Source: a virus
IMG/VR virus record: IMGVR_UViG_3300018421_000074
Coordinates: 1-38,930 of that record
Reading direction: 5' to 3' (one strand)
Length of the DNA: 38,930 nt
Shown: positions 1 through 9,200 of the stretch, piece by piece
Layout of the letters: every line of letters begins with the position of its first letter
Position numbering within the stretch: position 1 is the stretch's first letter
The notes under the pieces: generated by a model
What the model was told of the DNA's origin: nothing
Seen by the model: only the letters and a program-made list of their open reading frames with translations
Database searches by the model: none
Position numbers and translations under genes: made by a program

Positions 1-26
1 AATCCACTTCTACAAACGTAAGAACT

Positions 27-584
27 ATGGCATCGGGTTTGGGATTGTTTATGGGAAACTGCTCTGGTCACGGACTGGGTTCAGGTTCATCGCATCATCC
101 AGGACTAGGTGGAGGTACTCTTCCTAACTGTCCACACATTCCTTTAGATACTAGAATCAAACCAGTTGATGTAAAAGCTATGGATGCTGTTACATTATGG
201 CCTCCAATAGCACAACTTCCATTGGGAGTTGCTAAAGCAGCTGCTGCAAGAGTCGTAGTTAATGGTAAAATACCAATGGTGGACCAGGATATCCTTACTC
301 CTCATCCTACGCCCACACAACACACTACCACCTCTACAGGTGATAAATGTCTCATTACATTAAATTCACCTGCTTTCTGGTGTACTAAAGGTATTGCTGG
401 TGGCAGAGAAGCACCTACAGGTCATGGTAGAAAAGTTTTTGCTACTGCTAAAACTGTGTTTATTGGAGGAGTTAGAGTCGCTAAATTTGGAGACAAGTTA
501 GGTGATGGTTCGACTGCATTCCCTTGCAATTCTGTTGTAACTGGATGTAGTATTAATGTTTTTGTTGAAATGTCAGGAGGTTAA
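27..584 (+). CDS. PAAR-domain baseplate spike-tip protein (gp5.4-like)
   Basis: PAAR proteins form a small metal-stabilised cone on the tip of the contractile-tail spike (gp5.4 on gp5 in T4). The 185-residue product is rich in Gly, His and Cys. The N-terminal 40 residues have a His/Cys/Gly segment (NCSGHGLGSGSSHHPG). The C-terminal half has the PAAR-type pattern: GDKCLITLNSPAFWC, then GHGRKVF, FIGGVRVAKFGDKLGDG and a Cys-containing end (PCNSVVTGCSIN). It sits immediately upstream of baseplate genes, as expected. It is longer than the roughly 100 residues of T4 gp5.4. The frame stays open to the left edge (eight sense codons before this ATG) and no ribosome binding site precedes the ATG, so the true start may lie outside the window. 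The next gene's AGGAGG overlaps its last codons. Family assignment is good; which residues bind metal is not established. Confidence 0.8.
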   Translation: MASGLGLFMGNCSGHGLGSGSSHHPGLGGGTLPNCPHIPLDTRIKPVDVKAMDAVTLWPPIAQLPLGVAKAAAARVVVNGKIPMVDQDILTPHPTPTQHTTTSTGDKCLITLNSPAFWCTKGIAGGREAPTGHGRKVFATAKTVFIGGVRVAKFGDKLGDGSTAFPCNSVVTGCSINVFVEMSGG

Positions 585-586
585 TT

Positions 587-736
587 ATGGCAACACGCAG
601 TAAGTCCCTTAGTGGAAAAGTTCAAATTGAGTCCAAACCTAAAAAGACGAGGCAGGGGTCGGGACAGCATACCAAGTATGCAGCATCTTCTCGAAATGGT
701 GCTCGTAAGCGTTATCGTGGTCAAGGAAAGGGTTGA
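587..736 (+). CDS. small basic protein, T4-like cyanophage type (49 aa)
   Basis: A 49-codon frame (MATRSKSLSGKVQ... to RKRYRGQGKG) starts 2 nt after the PAAR stop. It is preceded by a perfect AGGAGG at 576-581 with 5 nt spacing, the best ribosome binding site in the window. The product is very rich in Lys, Arg, Gly, Ser and Gln, with almost no hydrophobic or acidic residues, so it is probably disordered and able to bind nucleic acid or an acidic partner. From memory, similar short basic proteins lie next to gp5/gp25 in T4-like cyanophage genomes and are annotated as hypothetical; that has not been verified here. Function is unknown. Packaging into the virion or a role as a baseplate assembly cofactor are guesses from location only. 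Confidence 0.8.
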   Translation: MATRSKSLSGKVQIESKPKKTRQGSGQHTKYAASSRNGARKRYRGQGKG

Positions 737-744
737 CCAATCGC

Positions 745-752
745 CATAAATA
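745..752 (+). promoter_or_regulatory. T4-type late promoter (CATAAATA)
   Basis: CATAAATA differs from the T4 late consensus TATAAATA by the first base. It lies in the short gap after the 49-aa gene, 21 nt before the gp25 ATG. The same variant occurs before gp8. In T4 such octamers are read by host RNA polymerase carrying the phage sigma factor gp55, which needs no -35 element. It would drive gp25, gp6 and the giant gene. Confidence 0.65.
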
Positions 753-773
753 GTACGATAGTGCTCAAATGAA

Positions 774-1193
774 ATGGCGTTAAAGCAAATTTCTGGTAAA
801 AATTTAAAGAGGTCTAAAAGTTTTAAGGACTTCAATATTTCGTTTGCCAGAAATTTGTTTACGGACGATGTATCTTCAGTCACAAATGAAAGTTCTATAA
901 AACAATCAATTAAGAATTTAATCTTAACTGTTCCTGGTGAAAAACCATTTCAACCTTTGATTGGGTCAAGAGTCTATGAACTTCTATTTGAACCACTAGA
1001 CGCTTTTACAGTTGACGCAATCCAAGACGAGATAATAAATACAATTACTCAGTATGAAAAACGGGTTGAGTTAACGAATGTTTCTGTAACTCCCATATAC
1101 GAAAATAATAAACTCAACGTATCTGTTGAATATCAAGTTGTTGGAGTTCCTGTGATAGAAGAAATTACATTTGTCTTACAAAAATTAGGATAA
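774..1193 (+). CDS. 25: baseplate wedge protein gp25
   Basis: gp25 is the small sheath-initiating wedge subunit at the inner baseplate ring of contractile tails; in T4 it joins gp6 and gp53. The 139-residue product is close to the 132 residues of T4 gp25. It carries the GPW/gp25 signature: the first half has DFNISFARN and SIKQSIKNLILTVPGEKPFQP, a Gly/Pro-rich turn, then GSRVYELLFEPLD, and the second half is a beta-rich segment ending in ITFVLQKLG. The ATG at 774 has no clear ribosome binding site. A competing ATG at 769 in another frame stops after four codons. The stop overlaps the gp6 start (TAATG), which suggests translational coupling. The assignment rests on motif, size and the following gp6. 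The old label lysozyme for this family reflects no catalytic activity visible here. Confidence 0.92.
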   Translation: MALKQISGKNLKRSKSFKDFNISFARNLFTDDVSSVTNESSIKQSIKNLILTVPGEKPFQPLIGSRVYELLFEPLDAFTVDAIQDEIINTITQYEKRVELTNVSVTPIYENNKLNVSVEYQVVGVPVIEEITFVLQKLG

Positions 1194-3229
1194 TGCAACC
1201 AAATAATCTAACAGCACTCGATTTTGAGGATATCAAATCTTCAATTAAGTCGTACCTGAGAACACGAACGGAGTTCACAGATTACGACTTTGACGGTTCT
1301 GCATTATCGTATCTTATTGATACCCTAGCATACAATACCTACTATACCTCGTTTAATGCCAACATGGCGTTGAATGAGGCATTTTTGCCATCTTCAAGTG
1401 TTAGAGACAATATTGTAAAGATTGCAAAACTTTTAAACTATACGCCCAAGTCCATTATATGCTCAAAAGCATGTTTGCAGTTATCTGTTCAAACTGTATT
1501 AAATAATGGATTTTATCCATCATCAGTCACTTTAAATAAAGGTCCTGTAGCAACTGGTGGTAATTATGTTTGGAATCTTGTTGAAGATACTAACGTAGAG
1601 GTAAATCCTTCCACTGGAGTTGCGTTATTTGATAATCTTGAAATTTATGAAGGCACCTTAATCGACTATAGTTATCTGGTTAATACGTTTGCAAAACAAA
1701 AATACATCATCCAATCCGAAAACGCAGACATTTCTACCCTCACTGTTAGAGTAAAACCAAACGAAACGGCAACCACTTCGGATTTATATTCCAGAGTGGA
1801 AAATATTACAAATTTAGAAGAAGATACTAGAGTTTATTTCATATCAGAAACGGATGATATGAGATATCAGATTAGATTTGGTGATGATAGTATTGGAAGA
1901 TCTGTTAAAGATGGTGAGGTAATCAATCTTCGTTATATGGTTACTAGTGGAGCAGAAGCAAATGGAGTACAAACATTTGCATTTATTGGCACTATTAGAG
2001 ATAGTAATGGAGCAACATATTCTCCAAGTATTGTAGATACTACTGTAAAAGCAAAATCCCAGTTAGGTGATTCTGCAGAATCTGTTGAGTCCATCAAATA
2101 CTATGCACCAAGATATTATTCTGCACAATATAGAGCAGTAACTGCTCAAGATTATGAGGTAATTACAAAAAATATTTACGACAACGCTGCAGCAGTTGTT
2201 GCATATGGTGGAGATTCATTAAATCCCCCTGTATACGGAAAGGTGTACGTCGTTATTAAAACTAAAACTGGTTCAAATCTTAATGACCAAACTAAGAAAA
2301 ATCTTTCTTCGCAGTTAAGAAAGTATGCAATGGCGTCAATTGATGCTGTTATTACAGACCCTGATGATATTTACATCAATCCAAGAATTTATGTAAACTA
2401 TGATACTGGATGTGGATCAAATACATCTCAAATTAAGTCTGATATATCTAATGCAATTGTGGATTGGGGCACTCAAACTAAAATTAATAATTTCAATTCA
2501 TCGTTTAGCACACAGTCATTTGAAAGAGCAATTGAATTATCCAATAAGTGTATTACCGATGTTGCAACTCAGATTAGTCTTCTGAAGTATATTAATCCAA
2601 ATACAAATCAAACTAACACATATTGTATTTCAACTGGTTCGCAAATTTATAATAGTGCTCCCTCTCAGGATGCTGGTGATAGTACTGAGTGTAAAAAAGA
2701 ACCTGTAATCCTTTCAGGACCCTTCAGAACAGCAGATAGACCTGGAATTGATCAACAGTTTGAAGATGATGGTTATGGCAATCTGAGGTCGTTTTACAAC
2801 ACAGGTAACCGAAAAATTTATACAAATGAATCTGCTGGTACAGTAAATTATACTACTGGCGAAATTTGTTTTGGACCCATTAACATTATTGGTACTGGTG
2901 GAAATATTGCTGATGCAGATTCAATTAGTGTTAGTGACACTACAACTGGAGTTGGTGAAGTTATTGACCCAGATAATCTTCCAACAGGACTACAAATTCC
3001 CGTTCTTATTATTCCATCAAACAGTTCTGTAATTCCAGCAACAACACCTGGAACGATTATCAATGTCATTAGTCCAGAGATTTCAGTTACACCTATTGGA
3101 ACTCAGTTCCCATCGACAATCCCACTAAATAGTTTGACACCAGCAGTGTTTAACGTAACTCCAGAACTTTTGGATATACCTACTATAGACAACTCTGGTT
3201 CACTCAATACATCCTCCTGTTTTACGTAG
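1193..3229 (+). CDS. 6: baseplate wedge protein gp6
   Basis: gp6 forms the continuous inner ring of the T4-type baseplate and binds gp25, gp7 and gp53. At 678 residues it is close to T4 gp6 (660). The N-terminal region (about residues 8-90) has the family pattern: LDFEDIKSSIKSYLRT, FDGSALSYLIDTLAYNTYY, MALNEAFLPSS and a helical VRDNIVKIAKLLNYTP. The central part carries SRVENI, RYQIRFGDDSIGR and the J-like baseplate section with APRYYSAQYRAVTAQDYE (about residues 300-320) and GGDSLNPPVYGKVYV. The last roughly 200 residues are Thr/Pro/Ile-rich and low in complexity, ending in a Ser/Thr tail. The start overlaps the gp25 stop by 1 nt, and the giant gene follows after 4 nt with no separate promoter. 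Identification is strong from the N-terminal and central blocks plus synteny. Confidence 0.92.
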   Translation: MQPNNLTALDFEDIKSSIKSYLRTRTEFTDYDFDGSALSYLIDTLAYNTYYTSFNANMALNEAFLPSSSVRDNIVKIAKLLNYTPKSIICSKACLQLSVQTVLNNGFYPSSVTLNKGPVATGGNYVWNLVEDTNVEVNPSTGVALFDNLEIYEGTLIDYSYLVNTFAKQKYIIQSENADISTLTVRVKPNETATTSDLYSRVENITNLEEDTRVYFISETDDMRYQIRFGDDSIGRSVKDGEVINLRYMVTSGAEANGVQTFAFIGTIRDSNGATYSPSIVDTTVKAKSQLGDSAESVESIKYYAPRYYSAQYRAVTAQDYEVITKNIYDNAAAVVAYGGDSLNPPVYGKVYVVIKTKTGSNLNDQTKKNLSSQLRKYAMASIDAVITDPDDIYINPRIYVNYDTGCGSNTSQIKSDISNAIVDWGTQTKINNFNSSFSTQSFERAIELSNKCITDVATQISLLKYINPNTNQTNTYCISTGSQIYNSAPSQDAGDSTECKKEPVILSGPFRTADRPGIDQQFEDDGYGNLRSFYNTGNRKIYTNESAGTVNYTTGEICFGPINIIGTGGNIADADSISVSDTTTGVGEVIDPDNLPTGLQIPVLIIPSNSSVIPATTPGTIINVISPEISVTPIGTQFPSTIPLNSLTPAVFNVTPELLDIPTIDNSGSLNTSSCFT

Positions 3230-3233
3230 TTAG

Positions 3234-6200
3234 ATGAATATCAATAAGGTCTCTCAAGCAGTTTCAAATCAACTCCCAGACTTTATTTCTTCGGAGTATG
3301 AACTGTTTTCAAAGTTTATTGAATATTACTACAAATCCCAAGAAAAGACAGGACTGGGACAAAATATTCTTAACAACTTTTTAGAATATCTTGATATCGA
3401 TGAATTGGATATCAAGATTCTCGATGGAGAAACTATCTTAGTTGAAGATATTGATACAAAGTCGTCTACAATATCGGTACAAAGTGTAGAAAAGTTTTTA
3501 ACTGAAAATGGTTCTATCCTCATTGGCGATGAAGTAATTTTTTATGAAAAGACTGCTTCGGCACCAAACATTGCGTTTAGTCCTGGTATTTCCAATGAGC
3601 AAGTTCAATTAAAAACAATTGAACTTCAGAGTCCTCTTAGTATTTTTGATGGAACTACTAGAGAGTTTTCACTTTTAAGTCAGGATAGACCAATTGCTCC
3701 ACCTTCTGCGAAGCATTTAGTCGTTAGAGTTTATGGTGAGTATTTGGTTCCAGACACCGATTATCAAGTTTCTGGAAATAGCATTGTCTTTACCACTGCA
3801 CCAAGACAAGCATTAACTTCTGATAGTGCAGATGAAACTAGCATTCAGTTTTACAGTGGATTTTTAGAATCTGAAATTGCACTTCTTAATGATATCTCTG
3901 CATCTTTTGGAGATGGTCAAACTGAATTTAAAGTAACTCTTAGCGGAGAAAAGTTTGTACCTGAAGTCGATGAGTATATTTTAGCATACTACGATAAGAG
4001 ACTTTTAATTCCAAAACAAGATTTTGTCTTTGACAAAGATCTTATTATTTTTAGGAGCTTTGTTCCTTTAAAGGGAAGGAAATTAGATTTATTCTACATT
4101 GAAGCACCTATCCCCTCATTTGGTTCTGGTGCTTCTGCTTATGCAAGAGTAAATGACTCTGGTCAAGTCTCTTCTATCGCTATTAATGAGTCTGGGAAGA
4201 ACTATAGATTTGAATATCCACCTTCAATTACTATTGACTCTCAAAGCGGTGGTAGTGGTGCTGCAGCAATTGCACTTATCAATGGCGTAAAAAATCTTCA
4301 ATTGCTAACTGGTGGTGTAGGATACAGCGACGCAAATCCCCCAATTGTAAAAATTGAATCTCCAACTACGGAGGGTTCTACACCTGCCTCCATAAAAGCA
4401 ACTGTTGAAAATGGTAGTGTAACAAAATTAACCTTAGAAAGTTCTGGTAGTGGTTACACTTTTGTTCCACGAATCACATTTCAACAACCTGGTGGTGCTG
4501 TTGTAGAACCTCCAACTGTTGTAAATGGTTCTATCTCTGGCACACTTACTGTATCTAGTGGCGGTATTGGTTATACTACTGCACCAGCAATTTATATCGA
4601 TGAACCAACAGGTGAAAATGGAATTAAGGCAAATTTGAGAGCAAATTTGAATTCTGATGGTGAAGTTGTATCTGTAACCGTACTTAATCCTGGTCAAGGA
4701 TATGAAACTGTTCCCAGAGTTAAAATTATTGAACCAACTGGCGCTCAAGTTCTTGAAACTAGAGTTGATGGTGATGGACGAGTAATTGATATTGAAATTT
4801 TAGATGGTGGTTCTGGATATGAAGATATTCCCTCCGTTTATATTATTGATGACCGTGTAAGTAACACAGGACAGTATCTTGGTGGTTCTGGTGCTAAAGC
4901 AGCAGCATCTATTTTTAATGGAAGAATTACTGATATTAATATCACAAGTTTTGGTTCTGGATATAGTCAAGAGTTTCCTCCAAAGGTTGTTATTCAGGCA
5001 CCTCCACAAGCAGCAGCTTCTGTTGATATTGGTATCAATGAAATTACTGGATTTGAAATATTACAATCTGGTACTGGGTACTCTAAAGCACAGTTTTTGA
5101 ATTGTGCTAGAGCAGCAAGTGGTATTACTGGTTATGAAGAGAACGGTAATGTAATTTTTAGTGGAATTACTAGTGCATCTGCAGCAGTCTCAGAGACCCC
5201 AGTAAAGTGTCTTGATGCAGTTTTTGTAAAACGTATACTTGATAAGTACACCCAGCAATTTTTACCCGATGTTCCTGAACTTGATTATAAGGAAATTGAT
5301 GTAAGAACTGCTATCAAGAATATTAAAAGTTTTTATTCTACTAAAGGTACTACTTTTAGTATCGAGTATCTCTTTAAATTATTATATGGTGAAACAGTCA
5401 GTGTTTCATACCCCAAAGACCAAATTATCAAACCATCTGCAGCAACTTGGTCCATCAATACTATCTTGAGAGCCACTCTTGTTAGTGGCGATCCAAGAAA
5501 TATTCAAGATGCTTTGATTCAACAAGATGCTGATATTGCAGATATTAATGTAAAAGATGCTAGTGCTCTAGTTGAAAACTACATTGCAATTAATACTGCA
5601 AATACTACAATTTACGAATTGGTTCTTTCCGAAGAAACAATTCAGGGTTCTTTCATTGTTCCTTATAAGACAAAACTTGCTGAACCACTGGATGAAAATA
5701 CTAGTATTATTACAGTTGACTCGACAATTGGTTGGCCAGAAAGAAACGGTGAATTTGTAATTGCAGATTCTGAAGTTGTTCGATATAAGGAGAAATCGTT
5801 AAACCAGTTTATTGAATGTACTAGAGCAACTACAGGAACAGTTGGTGGAGTAGGTAATTCTAGATCTTGGGATTCTGCTACAGAAATTACCTCTAATTTT
5901 AGAGTTTATTTGAATAAAGGAACCTCTCAAGAGGTTGTGATGAATATCGTTGGTATTGTTGATGCTCAACAAACAACTTTAACTGATACTGGTTCATATT
6001 ATCTGCCTGGTGATAAGTTATCCGTTGCTAAGCTTGGTGGTACTGGTGAACAACCTTTATTGAACACCTGGTTATACAATGTTAAGAAATTGATTGAAGT
6101 TGAAAGTATTACTTTTGGTGGAATTAACGACAGATTTGCGACAGTTACCTGCACAAATAATCATGGTCTTCTTGTTGGAGACCAAGTGACCGTATATGGT

Positions 6201-9200
6201 GCAAATCCAATTCTGTATAATGGAACCTTTTCAGTAACTTCTAGAGATAGTGATACCGTTTTTCAATATCAACTTCCACAAACTGCTTTAGTTGAACCAC
6301 AAGGAAATATTCTTATTTCAGTTGACCTCAATAAAGGTAAGTCAACTGATGATGCAATTGATAATAATATCTCGGTTTATACTACTAACGTACAAAACTC
6401 GTTCTTTAACGATAATCATGTCTATATTGCATCTACAGGTATTCCAAACTATAATGTCGGACCTTTCCCTGGTTCTGCACTTCTTCCTGGAAACCAAAGA
6501 AAATTAAATAGATTTCCACAAACTCCAGTAACAATCTCTACAAAAGATTTAATCAAGCCTGGACCAATTGGTACATGGGTTAATGGCGTTTCAATTTGGT
6601 CGTATAAATCCACTGAAACCAAAACCTTTGGACCAATTGTAGATATTTCTATTTTAAATGGTGGTCAAGATTATGATGCCGCATCCCCACCAAATATCAA
6701 TATTGTTGGTGGCGGGGGTAGTGGAGCTACTGCTGAAGTCGTCGTAAATGGTTCTGTAACAGACATCCAGGTCGAGGAAGGAGGTTCTGGGTACACTTCT
6801 TCTCCTCTGGTTTCTATCGTTGGTGGAGGCGGTTCTGGAGCGTCTGCAACGGCAATCATTACTAAGGGTGTTGTATCTAATGTTTTGATTACCGATGGTG
6901 GTACAGGATACACTTCACAACCAACAATTACAATCGTTGGTGGTGGTGGACAGGGTGCTACTGCAACTGCTTCTGTTCGTGGACCAATTAAGTCAGCAAC
7001 TCTTCTAACTCAAGGAACTTCTTATACTTCAAATCCGACAGTTCGTATTAGTTCTGGATCTGGCGCTGTTGCACAAGCAATCGTCAACAATGGACGTATT
7101 ATTTCAATTGCTACTATTTCTGCTGGTGTTGGATATACAACTGCTCCAGAAGTACAAATTCAAGGTGAGGGATTTGGTGCAAAGGCAAGAGCAATTATTG
7201 ATACAGAAGGTGAAAACGCTGGTAAAGTAACTGGCATTGAAATTTTAAATAGAGGTATTGGATATGTACAAGGTACTACAGTTATCAATCTAACTTCTGT
7301 TGGACAAGATGCTGAATTTAGTGCTAATGTATTTAAGTGGACTTATAACTTACAAGAATCTTCTACATTTGATAATTCTTTAGGTTCTGTTTTTGAGGGT
7401 TATAATAATCAATATGGTGGCGAATATGCACACCTTTCCAATCCACAAAGACTCCGTTATATCTTAGGGGATAATTTATTCCTGAATACAAGTGGTGAAA
7501 TTAAAGAGCAAGAGACTCAATTAGGACACTCTCCTATTATTGGTTGGGCATTTGATGGAACTCCCATTTATGGTCCATATGGTTATCAGGACCCAACAGA
7601 TCAAGCATCCACAATTGTTAGAGTTTCTAGTTCTTATAGAGTAAAGACTAATTTAGTTTACAATGAAGTCTCCAATCCAAATCCTTATAGAATTGAAGGA
7701 CCTTCTCTATCAATAGATCCTGCAGGAACTTATATTGAGGACTATGAGTACACCTTTGCTTTGGGTGATTTAGACCAGTATAATGGACGTTTTTGTAAAA
7801 CGCCAGAATATCCAAATGGTAGATATTGCTATTTTGTAACTATTGATAATACTGAAGATGGCAATCCATTATTCCCCTATATCTTAGGTCCAAGTTTCAA
7901 TTCTGTTGTTGATATTTGGAATCTTTCTAGTGATGCTACACAGCAAAATATTCCCCGTGGCGTTGTTCGTTTCCGTGATCCATATCAGAATGTTGATATT
8001 GATGTAGAAAGAATTCCTAATGCTTCGACAAACTCTCTGTCTCTTGAGAATGGAGACCTATTACTCTTTGAAGTAGAGGATGAAAATAGAGATGGCGTAA
8101 TTAATCAAGAAGAACTTGATGACCCAGATCAAATTTTAGAAGAACCTCCCCTTCAGATTTTTGACTATTTCCCCAAAGTTAGAACTGAATCTAAGGTTGA
8201 TATTGAGGTAGAAACGACCAGTCGATTTGAAAATGCATCAATCACCGACTTTGTTATCGAAAATGCTGGTATCAGTTATCAGGTAAATGATAAATTAATT
8301 TTCGATAACACTGGAACAGGTGGTTCTGGTGCTTCTGCTAGAGTATCTAGAATTAAGGGTGAGAATATCATTTCTTATGGATATGAGTATCTAAATGGCG
8401 AGAACTATGGTGTTCTTAGAACAGAAGAACCTCATAACTTAATTGAAGGCGATACTGTTTTTATTGACTACAATGAAAACATTGAGAATACTAATAAAAC
8501 TTTTGTTGTTCGTCAATTTAAAGGTATTGAAGATATTGTAATTGACCAGAATGGAAGTGGGTATAATGATGATATTCCACCATCAATTATTATTGATGGT
8601 GATGGTGAAAGTGCTGAACTTGAAGCGGTTGTAGATTCTGTAGGTTCCATTAGAAAGGTAAATATTCTGAATTCTGGTAGTGGATATACTGAGAATCCTA
8701 GAGTTATCCTTTCACACCCACAGGTGTTTAAGAAAACCGATTACTTTATTTCTAAAATTGAAAATACAGAAGAATATGTCAAAGTTAATGATGTATTTGT
8801 AAATTCTGATAAAGAATCGTTTATCTGCGGGCAAACTTTAGATGCTGCTGGTAATACAGTTGCATTTGTTGCTAAGTTGTCTGCTGGTGGTGTCAAAGAG
8901 TGGGAAAAAACTCTTGAGTTAACATCTGGACAGTATTATTCAGAATTCCAGAAAATTTACGTTGATAATAATACAGTTTGGGTAGTTGGTATTAATAAAC
9001 CAAATAGTGTTATTTTGGATGCATATAACCCAGATGTTATTGTTGCAAAATATACTCAGGCGAATGATGGTCTGAGTGCAACTTTACAATTCCAAAAAGC
9101 ATATGCTGGTATTTCTGGTGGCACACGTTCGGATAATATTACTAAAATTATTCCATATGGTGAAGATAGAGTAATTATCTTCGGATATACAAATACAAAC

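Noticed and set aside
1034-1041. AATAAATA, near match to a late promoter
   Set aside because: It is inside gp25 with no gene start downstream, has a mismatch at the first base, and is expected by chance in AT-rich DNA.
774-1193. Lysozyme activity for gp25
   Set aside because: The label is a historical annotation for the family; no catalytic Glu/Asp arrangement is evident and gp25 is a structural wedge protein.
6700-6960. CRISPR-like or tandem DNA repeats (GGTGGTGG-rich)
   Set aside because: The repetition follows the codons of the Gly-rich protein linkers; spacing is that of the protein unit and the copies differ at the DNA level.
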